Shown here one piece after another: positions 1-5,174 of a DNA stretch of 9,572 nt; position 1 is the stretch's first letter, and each line of letters starts with the position of its first letter. The DNA is from Candidatus Saliniplasma halalkaliphilum. Its GTDB lineage: Archaea > Thermoplasmatota > Thermoplasmata > Halarchaeoplasmatales > Halarchaeoplasmataceae. Under the pieces are notes generated by a model. It saw nothing but the letters and a program-made list of their open reading frames with translations. It did no database searches and was not told where the DNA came from. The translations under genes and the position numbers were made by a program. The DNA is taken from assembly GCA_019594235.1 (NCBI GenBank), contig JAFDTG010000060.1:1-9572 (forward strand), written 5' to 3'.

Positions 1-11
1 ATCGGTTATAT

Positions 12-362
12 TTAAACCAAATCCTTCGTCTTCTCAATCCACAATTCAAGCCCCATCTCTTCAAACAGTTCATATGCTTTATCAAGCAATTCTTTATCTC
101 CTAAAAGCAATCCATATTCGTAATACGTCCGTGACAGCTCTCTTTTTTCCCCGATCTCTTCGAGCACCTTGATGGCCTCGTCAAAGTAATCACCGGCATC
201 TTCACTTTCCCCCATCTCTCGATGAATCATCCCCAGAACACGATAACTCGTACCCTCTTCACATCTCCCTTGAATTTCCAATGATACCTGTAGAGCTTTC
301 TCTGAATTTTATCTCTTCATCTCTGCCTGTAAGTAGGTGGCTGTAAGGAGATATTTACAGAC
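12..362 (-). pseudogene. C-terminal remnant of a TPR-repeat protein
   Basis: Read on the minus strand, this frame gives about 110 residues typical of the end of an archaeal tetratricopeptide-repeat protein. Helical pairs are spaced like TPR units (SYRVLGMIHREMGE, then AGDYFDEAIKVLEEIGEK, then LSRTYYEYGLLLGD), and the end ELWIEKTKDLV before a TAA at 12-14 is a common closing for such proteins. The frame is interrupted by TAA at 309-311, with TPR-like sequence on both sides (ATYLQAEMKR before, NSEKALQVSLEIQG after), and by TGA at 363-365. Beyond that no TPR-like sequence continues. An intact short ORF could start at a TTG (281) and give 89 residues, but no start signal supports it. I read this as a decayed, truncated gene. 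TPR proteins are protein-interaction scaffolds, often in regulators; the function of the parent gene cannot be told. Confidence 0.6.
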
Positions 363-373
363 TCAGGTTCCAT
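317..373 (-). other. 18-codon ORF overlapping the TPR remnant, possible original 5' end of the broken gene
   Basis: An ATG at 371-373 opens a short frame, MEPESVNISLQPPTYRQR, ending at TGA (317-319). It is offset from the TPR frame that shares the same bases. A TATA-like TATAAG lies at about 415-420 upstream on this strand. If the parent TPR gene suffered an internal deletion, this could be its first codons joined out of frame to its last hundred. It is equally possible that the frame is chance. It is reported because it would explain the abrupt end of the TPR similarity. Confidence 0.2.
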
Positions 374-440
374 CTTGTTCCAAAAAGTTACATCCTTTGA
401 AAACATAAGGGTTTCTTATAGTTTGGAGTATTATCTTGTG

Positions 441-549
441 GAAAATGGAGGCACGGGTACCCGCAGAAAAGCTCCGCTTTTCGAGTGGTCAAGCGGAATC
501 TATGATTCAGCAGAGTACACACTTTTTTCAAAGAAAAATGGGGGCACGG
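441..549. repeat. Direct repeat pair bounding a GC-rich, dyad-dense non-coding patch
   Basis: GAAAATGGAGGCACGG at 441-456 recurs as GAAAAATGGGGGCACGG at 533-549 (one base change and one inserted A). Between them is an unusually GC-rich cluster of perfect inverted repeats: the palindrome CGGGTACCCG (454-463), GAAAAGC/GCTTTTC with a 3-base loop (466-482), CCGCTT/AAGCGG (474-479 and 491-496) and GAATC/GATTC (496-500 and 504-508). Some of these are mutually exclusive, so alternative folds are possible. A tRNA D-arm-like string (CGAGTGGTCAAGC) is present but there is no T-arm, so it is not a tRNA. In an AT-rich genome such a GC island suggests a structured RNA or a transposon-derived or REP-like element. 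The rest of the gene-free stretch, 550-606, shows nothing else I can name. Confidence 0.4.
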
Positions 550-606
550 AAGTTATGAACCTTTATAAGTGATACTAAATCATAAACGATGATCTAGATA
601 CTTAAA

Positions 607-1113
607 CTATTCCTCGAAGATAATAGATCTGTCTTTGAAGATTATATTATCTTTATCTTCGATCTCTTCGACGATATTCTTCACAGTTTCTTTTTCTTTC
701 AGACCTACTTTCCATGCTCGTCTTAATAGCGTCGGTAGGTCTACGATGTCGATATCATTTCTATCACAGTAATTCTTCACTTTCGTTTCATTGCTTACAA
801 AGATATAGTCACGAGATTTTGATATGGCTACTGATTCTCTTTCTCCTCTGCCGAACGAATCTGGCAGATTTAAAAATAAGTCACTCTCTTCGTCATCCAT
901 GGAGAGGATTGAGATTCTCTCTTTATCGATGTAATCAAAGATGGTCTGGACGAAATCATAACCTATATTTTCCGCTATATCGAGTTCATGCAGAACTGAA
1001 GTTGAGATATACAATTCTCCCCTATCCATTATCTTGAAAAGCAACTCTAATCTCTTGATTTTAGCGAATGTAGAAAGGATATTGGTATCTACCAGTACCG
1101 GTGTTTTTTCCAT
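607..1113 (-). CDS. PIN-domain ribonuclease toxin (DUF3368-type, VapC-like)
   Basis: A 168-residue PIN-domain protein, predicted to be a metal-dependent endoribonuclease and the toxin of a type II toxin-antitoxin pair. The visible acidic active-site candidates are D9 (VDTNIL), E43 (LHELDIA), and E91/E93 in GRGERESVAIS, the usual third-acid motif. The fourth position, normally Asp in a TDD-type motif, is N108-E109 (VSNETKV), so its acid may be shifted or weakened. The stretch DIVDLPTLLRRA matches the C-terminal part typical of DUF3368 proteins. A lysine- and acid-rich tail follows. ATG at 1113 is the only sensible start because an in-frame stop lies just upstream. A GGGAGG directly abuts it, too close for a standard ribosome site, so translation is probably coupled to the antitoxin gene that ends 9 bases earlier. 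RNA targets cannot be read from sequence. Confidence 0.8.
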   Translation of the reverse strand: MEKTPVLVDTNILSTFAKIKRLELLFKIMDRGELYISTSVLHELDIAENIGYDFVQTIFDYIDKERISILSMDDEESDLFLNLPDSFGRGERESVAISKSRDYIFVSNETKVKNYCDRNDIDIVDLPTLLRRAWKVGLKEKETVKNIVEEIEDKDNIIFKDRSIIFEE

Positions 1114-1122
1114 CCTCCCACA

Positions 1123-1440
1123 TCACTCGTCAAGCAGTTTTGATCTTTCTTCCAGTTTTTCTTTGTTCTCCAATTGAACCTCGACCTTGATCCCTCTGTC
1201 TTTCAAGATCTCTTTGAATGAGATCGTATCTGATCCTGCCAGCTCAGCGGCTTTACTCAGGGTCACTTTTCCTTCCTTGTACATCTCTATGGCAGCAGAA
1301 AGTTTTAGATTGCTTTTGGTCTCAAAAAGTAGGCGTATCGCATCTCTAACTACATCAGATTTACTGGAGTAGTATCCTGCCTTGACTATGGCTTCTATCT
1401 CATCCTCATATACCTGAGGGATGCTGTATGAAGTCGGCAT
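1123..1440 (-). CDS. Antitoxin with ribbon-helix-helix N-terminus and UPF0175 C-terminus
   Basis: A 105-residue protein when started at ATG 1440. Residues 1-40 look like a ribbon-helix-helix DNA-binding domain (beta strand, then AIVKAGYYSSKSDVVRDAI). Residues about 46-85 (KLSAAIEMYKEGKVTLSKAAELAG followed by the FKEILKDRGI segment) match the UPF0175 family, commonly found next to DUF3368 PIN proteins. It should neutralise the toxin encoded 9 bases downstream and repress the operon. The frame can be extended to a GTG at 1449, but AGTGAT just before the ATG and the TATA positions favour 1440. The C-terminal 20 residues are charged (ENKEKLEERSKLLDE), as expected for a toxin-wrapping tail. The 33-bp dyad at 1450-1482 immediately upstream is the obvious autoregulatory site. 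Confidence 0.8.
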   Translation of the reverse strand: MPTSYSIPQVYEDEIEAIVKAGYYSSKSDVVRDAIRLLFETKSNLKLSAAIEMYKEGKVTLSKAAELAGSDTISFKEILKDRGIKVEVQLENKEKLEERSKLLDE

Positions 1441-1449
1441 TTTTATCAC

Positions 1450-1482
1450 TTATTATTAGTTAATGATATTAAACGATAATAA
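1450..1482 (-). promoter_or_regulatory. Interrupted 33-bp dyad over the toxin-antitoxin promoter (candidate operator)
   Basis: Two nested inverted repeats share one centre at base 1466: outer arms TTATTAT (1450-1456) and ATAATAA (1476-1482), inner arms TTAAT (1460-1464) and ATTAA (1468-1472). Twelve of sixteen symmetric pairs match. The dyad contains both TATA-like elements readable on the minus strand (TTTAATAT at 1466-1473 and TTTATTAT at 1476-1483), so a bound RHH antitoxin would block TBP. The sequence is AT-rich, which lowers the surprise of any one arm, but the common centre and the position 10 bp before the antitoxin start are what an operator should show. Confidence 0.5.
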
Positions 1483-1513
1483 AGTTTTTGTTTTTATCGT
1501 ATCTGTTTAGTCA

Positions 1514-1527
1514 ATTTTTAATATTTA
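1514..1527 (+). promoter_or_regulatory. TATA-type promoter element of the small membrane protein gene
   Basis: ATTTTTAATATTTA is centred about 20-26 bp before the ATG at 1541. This is the spacing expected for an archaeal promoter giving a leaderless or nearly leaderless mRNA. It is divergent from the toxin-antitoxin promoter. Confidence 0.45.
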
Positions 1528-1540
1528 GCGTAATATAGGG

Positions 1541-2086
1541 ATGGAAATGGATGATGAGAAGATTAGATGGAAGGAAACTAGATACAAATCAATAATAAAA
1601 AAGTACATGATTTTATTTTCCTGCATGGCCATATTAGTTTTTACGATTTTTATAATAATATTGGATATTATATCCGAACCCCCTATACAATTATTTGTGA
1701 TAATTGGTATTATCTTCACTATTATCTTAACGGTGGTGCCTCTGTTTTCGCTAAAAACCGCTAAAAAAAGAGTCGGCTATGATTCAAGGAATGTATATTA
1801 TATAGACAGAGATGGAAGAAAAGAAAAACTTCGATTCAGCGATATAAAAGACATCTCGGTTCCATCCCAGGAGGATAGTGCTGTAATAGTGAAAACAAAA
1901 AAGGATGGTGATGATGGAAAAGTGATATTGGGACCAGGGACAGGTGGGAGGTACGGAAGGTCCCTTATTGAATCGTACAAAAGATGGATCGATGAGAATA
2001 CTGACAAAAAAGTGTCTGTAGAATTTGTGAGCTACGATATACCGTTCCCGGATTGGGGAGAATATGTTATCAAATTAAAAAAATAA
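1541..2086 (+). CDS. Two-helix membrane protein with a PH-like cytoplasmic domain
   Basis: A 181-residue protein I cannot assign to a named gene. A charged N-terminus (1-20) precedes two strongly hydrophobic helices at about 21-43 and 49-70, with a positively charged stop (KTAKKR) after the second. Residues about 77-180 form a soluble beta-rich part. Strand pattern NVYYIDRDGRKEKLRFSDI, then VIVKTKKDGDDGKVILG, then a helix (SLIESYKRWIDEN) resembles bacterial PH-like domains that follow paired membrane helices. The topology would put both ends inside the cell. The start ATG at 1541 has an alternative at 1547 (Met3); the TATA spacing fits either. It is divergently transcribed from the toxin-antitoxin operon and followed by a non-coding gap before tRNA-Trp. 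Its role is unknown; the PH-like reading is inferred from pattern only. Confidence 0.7.
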   Translation: MEMDDEKIRWKETRYKSIIKKYMILFSCMAILVFTIFIIILDIISEPPIQLFVIIGIIFTIILTVVPLFSLKTAKKRVGYDSRNVYYIDRDGRKEKLRFSDIKDISVPSQEDSAVIVKTKKDGDDGKVILGPGTGGRYGRSLIESYKRWIDENTDKKVSVEFVSYDIPFPDWGEYVIKLKK

Positions 2087-2120
2087 ACATTCAAACCGGT
2101 ATTATCTCTCTATTGAATAT

Positions 2121-2125
2121 AAAAA
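2121..2125 (-). terminator. Possible oligo-T terminator of tRNA-Trp
   Basis: Reading the minus strand, CTTTTTATATTC lies about 60 bases past the tRNA-Trp 3' end. Archaeal termination relies on oligo-U tracts, and this is the first run of five T. The rest of 2087-2183 shows no gene. Confidence 0.25.
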
Positions 2126-2218
2126 GTGATGAAAATCGGAGAAAGTAGGGAATTATTTTTGACGTTATGAACCTGAGGTATAGTGGGGGCACGGGGATTT
2201 GAACCCCGATCAACGGGT

Positions 2219-2335
2219 TTCCTCCACGGAAGGAGCTACCTTCCATGTGTTATCGGATTACGGGTCACCGCTCCAGTCAATCATCATCCCGATGAAAACC
2301 GGTCAGTAAACCCAGTTGGCGATCATTCCACGTAA
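2219..2335 (-). ncRNA. Intron-encoded box C/D sRNA guiding methylation of tRNA-Trp C34 and C39
   Basis: Numbering the intron 1-117 from base 2335: box C AUGAUCG is 10-16, D' CUGA 30-33, C' AUGAUGA 49-55, D GUGA 68-71. The D' guide (22-28, UGGGUUU) pairs with AAACCCG around the 3' splice site; the fifth base before D' faces C39. The D guide (57-66) pairs over 10 bp with G31 to intron base 3; the fifth base before D faces C34. Both boxes form full kink-turns. C/D has a 3-nt bulge AAU, sheared G12-A71 and A13-G70, U14-U69, C15-G68 and a closing stem (UUACG/CGUAA plus GG/CC). C'/D' has bulge GAU, the same tandem pairs, G54-C30 and stem CCG/CGG. Established knowledge: haloarchaeal and other euryarchaeal tRNA-Trp introns guide 2'-O-methylation at 34 and 39 with L7Ae, Nop5 and fibrillarin. 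Here 39 is C rather than the U known from Haloferax. Confidence 0.9.
2225..2247 (-). other. Nine-bp hairpin at the 3' end of the tRNA-Trp intron
   Basis: CATGGAAGG and CCTTCCGTG pair around a TAGCT loop (one G-T pair), outside the C/D core. Its last three bases overlap the TGGAG that can pair with the anticodon loop, so hairpin and splice-site helix share nucleotides at their boundary. Confidence 0.6.
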
Positions 2336-2401
2336 CTGGAGCCCATGAGGATGCCGTGTTACCCTATACCCCCAATATGGGCAGGTGATGTATAGCGTGT
2401 T

Positions 2402-2411
2402 CCTTTTTAGG
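2402..2411 (-). promoter_or_regulatory. TATA-type element of tRNA-Trp
   Basis: On the minus strand CCTAAAAAGG is centred about 33 bp before the tRNA 5' end. That would place initiation a few bases upstream of the mature end. Confidence 0.4.
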
Positions 2412-2472
2412 TTTTTTGGCAGAGAGCTGTCCAAACAGAAGGTTTTTACAGTTCTTTTTATTATCTTGTTAC

Positions 2473-3834
2473 ATGAGCTTTAAAGAAATCATAGATAAGG
2501 TGGTTGCGGACGGGGCGGCATATTGTGATATAAGGAAAGAACACTGGAACAAAACGAGTTTGACATTGAAAGACGGTGTTCCAGAGATGGTCGCCCAGGG
2601 TGAAGAGGAAGGTGCGATGGTGAGAGTATTTTACGGTAACGGTTGGGGATGCGTCGGAACCAACGATCTAGATGACATCCAAGAAACTGCGAATAGAGCT
2701 CTAACCATGGCTAAGAAGAGTGCTAGATACAAAGAAAGTGAAACGGACCTAGCTGATATCGAGATCAATCAAGATAAAATCAAAATTCCCATGAAAGAGG
2801 ATTTCAGGGATATCTCAGCGGAAGAAAAACTCTCGTTCTTGAAAGAACTAGAATATAATCTTTCCAAGAATTTTGTCAAATCCACGGATATCAGGTACAG
2901 GGACTCTTTGGTTGAAAAGGAGATCATCACCAGCGAGGGAACCCATATCCAGATGGAGATACCAAGACTTGTCGCGTATCTCATAGTAACCGGAAAAAGT
3001 GATACGATCCAAAGAGCCAGTGAAGGAACTGGCGGGACAGGTGGTTACGAGATCACAGAAAAAACCCTCGATAAAACCAACGTTGTCCTAGATAGATTGG
3101 AAACCTTATTAGAAGCTTCGACACCTCCCAGCGGTAAGATGCCGTTGATCATGGACCCACATCTAGCCGGAGTTTTCTCACACGAGGCCTTCGGACATGC
3201 GGCCGAAGGAGATCTGGTTGCTAGTGACAACAGCTGCTTGAAAGGAAAACTTGGAGAAAAGGTAGCATCAGATATCGTCACGATCAAAGATGATCCTACC
3301 ATGGAGGGTTATGGGAGTTTCCCATATGATGACGAGGGGACCAAGACTAGAAATAGAGTTTTGGTGAAAGAGGGAACACTTAACGATTTCATACTGGATA
3401 GAGAGAACGCCTGGAAATTGGATCTAGAACCGAACGGCGGTGCTAGAGCCGAGGATTTCAGAGTTAAACCGCTTGTGAGGATGAGCAACACCATAATGGA
3501 ACCAGGCGATATGAAATTCGAGGAACTTCTGGAAGAAATTAAAGGAAGAGGTGTTTATGCAAAGGCATCGAGTGGAGGGCAGGTCAGTCCTGCACAGGGG
3601 ACCTTCCAGTTCAACGCCCAGGAATCTTATCTTATAGAGGATGGCGAGATCGTTAAACCTCTAAGGGACGTGAGTTTCAACGGGTTCACTCTGGATACTC
3701 TACAAAATATCACGGGGATCACAGATAAACTTGAAACAGGTATAGGTCACTGTGGAAAAGGTCAAACCGCTCCGGTTTCAGACGGTGCCGGTCATGTTTT
3801 AGTTTCCGAAGTTATGGTAGGTGGTCGAGAATGA
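2473..3834 (+). CDS. tldD: TldD, catalytic subunit of the TldD/TldE metalloprotease
   Basis: A 453-residue protein, close to the usual length. The signature HEAFGH at 237-242, in FSHEAFGHAAEGD, is the HExxxH zinc motif of TldD, and C427 in GIGHCGKGQ matches the conserved third zinc-ligand cysteine. Other family blocks are SFPYDDEGT (282-290), the glycine-rich ASSGGQVSPAQGTFQF (365-380) and the C-terminal SDGAGHVLVSEVMVGG. In bacteria TldD and TldE form a heterodimer that cleaves small or unfolded peptides, including microcin B17 precursor and CcdA; archaeal substrates are unknown. I chose ATG 2473 because the MSFKEIIDK start aligns with the family. The frame opens at a TTG at 2416, but those extra 19 residues would run through the tRNA-Trp/tldD promoter gap. 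The stop overlaps the tldE start (ATGA), so the two are cotranscribed and probably translationally coupled. Confidence 0.95.
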   Translation: MSFKEIIDKVVADGAAYCDIRKEHWNKTSLTLKDGVPEMVAQGEEEGAMVRVFYGNGWGCVGTNDLDDIQETANRALTMAKKSARYKESETDLADIEINQDKIKIPMKEDFRDISAEEKLSFLKELEYNLSKNFVKSTDIRYRDSLVEKEIITSEGTHIQMEIPRLVAYLIVTGKSDTIQRASEGTGGTGGYEITEKTLDKTNVVLDRLETLLEASTPPSGKMPLIMDPHLAGVFSHEAFGHAAEGDLVASDNSCLKGKLGEKVASDIVTIKDDPTMEGYGSFPYDDEGTKTRNRVLVKEGTLNDFILDRENAWKLDLEPNGGARAEDFRVKPLVRMSNTIMEPGDMKFEELLEEIKGRGVYAKASSGGQVSPAQGTFQFNAQESYLIEDGEIVKPLRDVSFNGFTLDTLQNITGITDKLETGIGHCGKGQTAPVSDGAGHVLVSEVMVGGRE

Positions 3835-5174
3835 GTGAAAAATTAATCGAAAGTGCAAAGGAGATCATTGGAAAGTTGAAAGGGAGAGGCTTAGATGGTG
3901 ATGTATTCGGAGTCAACTGCCGTAACGTGGAATACGGGATCAAAAAAGGTGAACTTACCGATAGTTCGGAATATGATGATGTAGGACTGGGTATTAGGGT
4001 TTTGAAAGATGGTAAACTCGGTTTTGGGTTCTGTACACCGGGATATGAAGAAAAGGGTGTGAAACAAGCTGTCGAGTTCTCGAAAGTGTCCCAAAAGATA
4101 GATTTAAAGTTCCCTGAGGAGGAGCATGTTCCGAAGGTAGAAACTTTCGATAGTAAAATCGAACAAGTCATATCAGAGGGTAAAGGTGCTGATTTCACCC
4201 AAGAGCTCATTGACGGATGTGTATCTTATGCTGAGGATATCACACCTACCATGGGTGGTGTCGAGATTTATCTCGGGTCCGAGATCGTAGCTAACACCAA
4301 CGGAGTTCTCTTAGAAAAGAAAAGGACCGCTATGCTAGGTAGTGTTATGGCAACTATACCCGGTGAAAAGACCTCTATAACGGCTAGTGAAAAAGAAGTA
4401 TCCAAAAAGAGTGACATAGATTTTAAGAATGTCGGGGAAAGGAGTGCTGAAAAAGTGGACTCTATGCGAAATGAAGTAACTTTACCTGAAGGGGATATAC
4501 CGGTGATGCTTGAATCCCGTTCTTTGAATCAACTACTTGGTTTTGGTCTGATCCCATCATTCAACGGAGAAAATGTACGTAAAGGCAAATCCGTGTACTC
4601 TGATAAGTTGGGTGAAGATGTAGCACATTCTCATCTTACTTTGAAAGACGACCCGACACAGGACTGGGGCATAGGCTCGTCCCCCTTCGATGATGAGGGT
4701 GTTGTGAGTCGAACTTTGGAATTCATCTCCCATGGAATACTAAAAGGATTCATGTATGACCTTAAAGAAGCGCACAAGAGCGAAACTGAAAGCACGGGAA
4801 ATGCTATCAGGGCGAACTTCAAGTCACCTCCGGATATATCAGAAAGGAACTTAGTGCTTAGAGGGAAAGATACTCCAAGAGAAGAACTTCTCCCCGATGG
4901 CGGTATATTAGTAGATGACATAATGGGCGCACATACGGCTAATCCTGCTAGTGGGGATTTCAGTATAGTTGCCACTCCTGTATGGTTGATCGAAAACGGT
5001 GAAAAGAAAGGTAGGATCGAGGGTGTCATGCTCTCGGGCAATCTCCCGGAGCTTTTGAAGACTATACAGTTAGCAGATGATTACAAGAAAACATACATGA
5101 GTCTTGGAGGCAGGAGTCTAAAATTGGATACCCCGTCTGCAAGAGTGGACGATGTGATAGTTTCAGGTAAATGA
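3831..5174 (+). CDS. tldE: TldE/PmbA, non-catalytic partner of TldD
   Basis: A 447-residue homologue of TldD that lacks the HExxxH zinc site. Where TldD has it, this protein has LNQLLGFGLIPSFNGENVRKG (around 232-252), the usual TldE/PmbA replacement. Shared family blocks are GLGIRVLKDGKLGFGF (52-67), SSPFDDEGVVSRTL (283-296), NPASGDFSI (371-379) and a C-terminal LPELLKTIQLADD segment (405-417). In the known bacterial complex TldE forms the substrate chamber with TldD and is needed for activity. The ATG lies inside the tldD stop region (4-base overlap), giving near-equal synthesis of the two subunits. Its stop TGA (5172-5174) is immediately followed by the stop of the convergent membrane gene, with no base between. 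Confidence 0.93.
   Translation: MSEKLIESAKEIIGKLKGRGLDGDVFGVNCRNVEYGIKKGELTDSSEYDDVGLGIRVLKDGKLGFGFCTPGYEEKGVKQAVEFSKVSQKIDLKFPEEEHVPKVETFDSKIEQVISEGKGADFTQELIDGCVSYAEDITPTMGGVEIYLGSEIVANTNGVLLEKKRTAMLGSVMATIPGEKTSITASEKEVSKKSDIDFKNVGERSAEKVDSMRNEVTLPEGDIPVMLESRSLNQLLGFGLIPSFNGENVRKGKSVYSDKLGEDVAHSHLTLKDDPTQDWGIGSSPFDDEGVVSRTLEFISHGILKGFMYDLKEAHKSETESTGNAIRANFKSPPDISERNLVLRGKDTPREELLPDGGILVDDIMGAHTANPASGDFSIVATPVWLIENGEKKGRIEGVMLSGNLPELLKTIQLADDYKKTYMSLGGRSLKLDTPSARVDDVIVSGK

Larger units (their letters stand above)
2184..2373 (-). tRNA. tRNA-Trp (CCA anticodon) with a 117-nt intron at 37/38
   Basis: The exons are 2336-2373 (38 nt) and 2184-2218 (35 nt), giving a 73-nt mature tRNA. Acceptor GGGGGTA pairs with TGCCCCC (one G-T), discriminator A. 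The D-arm is GGGT / TCCT around AACACGGCA. Anticodon stem ATGGG pairs with CCCGT, and the loop CTCCAG plus A38 gives anticodon CCA, tryptophan. The T-arm is CGGGG / CCCCG around TTCAAAT. CCA is not encoded (the next bases are CTA). The intron at 2219-2335 sits at the canonical 37/38 site; tRNA splicing endonuclease should remove it. CTCC of the anticodon loop can pair with GGAG near the intron 3' end, the core helix of a bulge-helix-bulge, although the bulges are not perfectly 3+3, so the motif looks relaxed. The gene is divergent from tldD. Confidence 0.95.

Noticed and set aside
459..530. Possible tRNA on the plus strand (D-arm-like GAGTGGTCAAGC and a 7-base loop at 499-505)
   Set aside because: There is no T-arm, no matching acceptor stem, a mismatched anticodon stem and C instead of U at position 33.
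375..572. 65-residue plus-strand ORF starting at TTG
   Set aside because: It runs through the dyad-rich patch and the direct repeats, shows no protein pattern, and its repeated NGGT words come from the DNA repeat.
1441..1449. GTG start for the antitoxin three codons upstream
   Set aside because: It would fall at or before the predicted transcription start; ATG 1440 has better spacing to the TATA elements and to AGTGAT.
2091..2119. TTCAA...TTGAA inverted repeat after the PH-like gene
   Set aside because: The arms are five bases and the spacer is long; this is expected by chance in AT-rich DNA.
2416..2472. N-terminal extension of TldD from a TTG start
   Set aside because: The extra 19 residues precede the family's normal start and lie in the promoter gap with tRNA-Trp.
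3812..4210. 132-residue minus-strand ORF inside tldD/tldE
   Set aside because: It is antisense to well-conserved coding sequence, low in complexity and rich in serine and proline, typical of a shadow frame.
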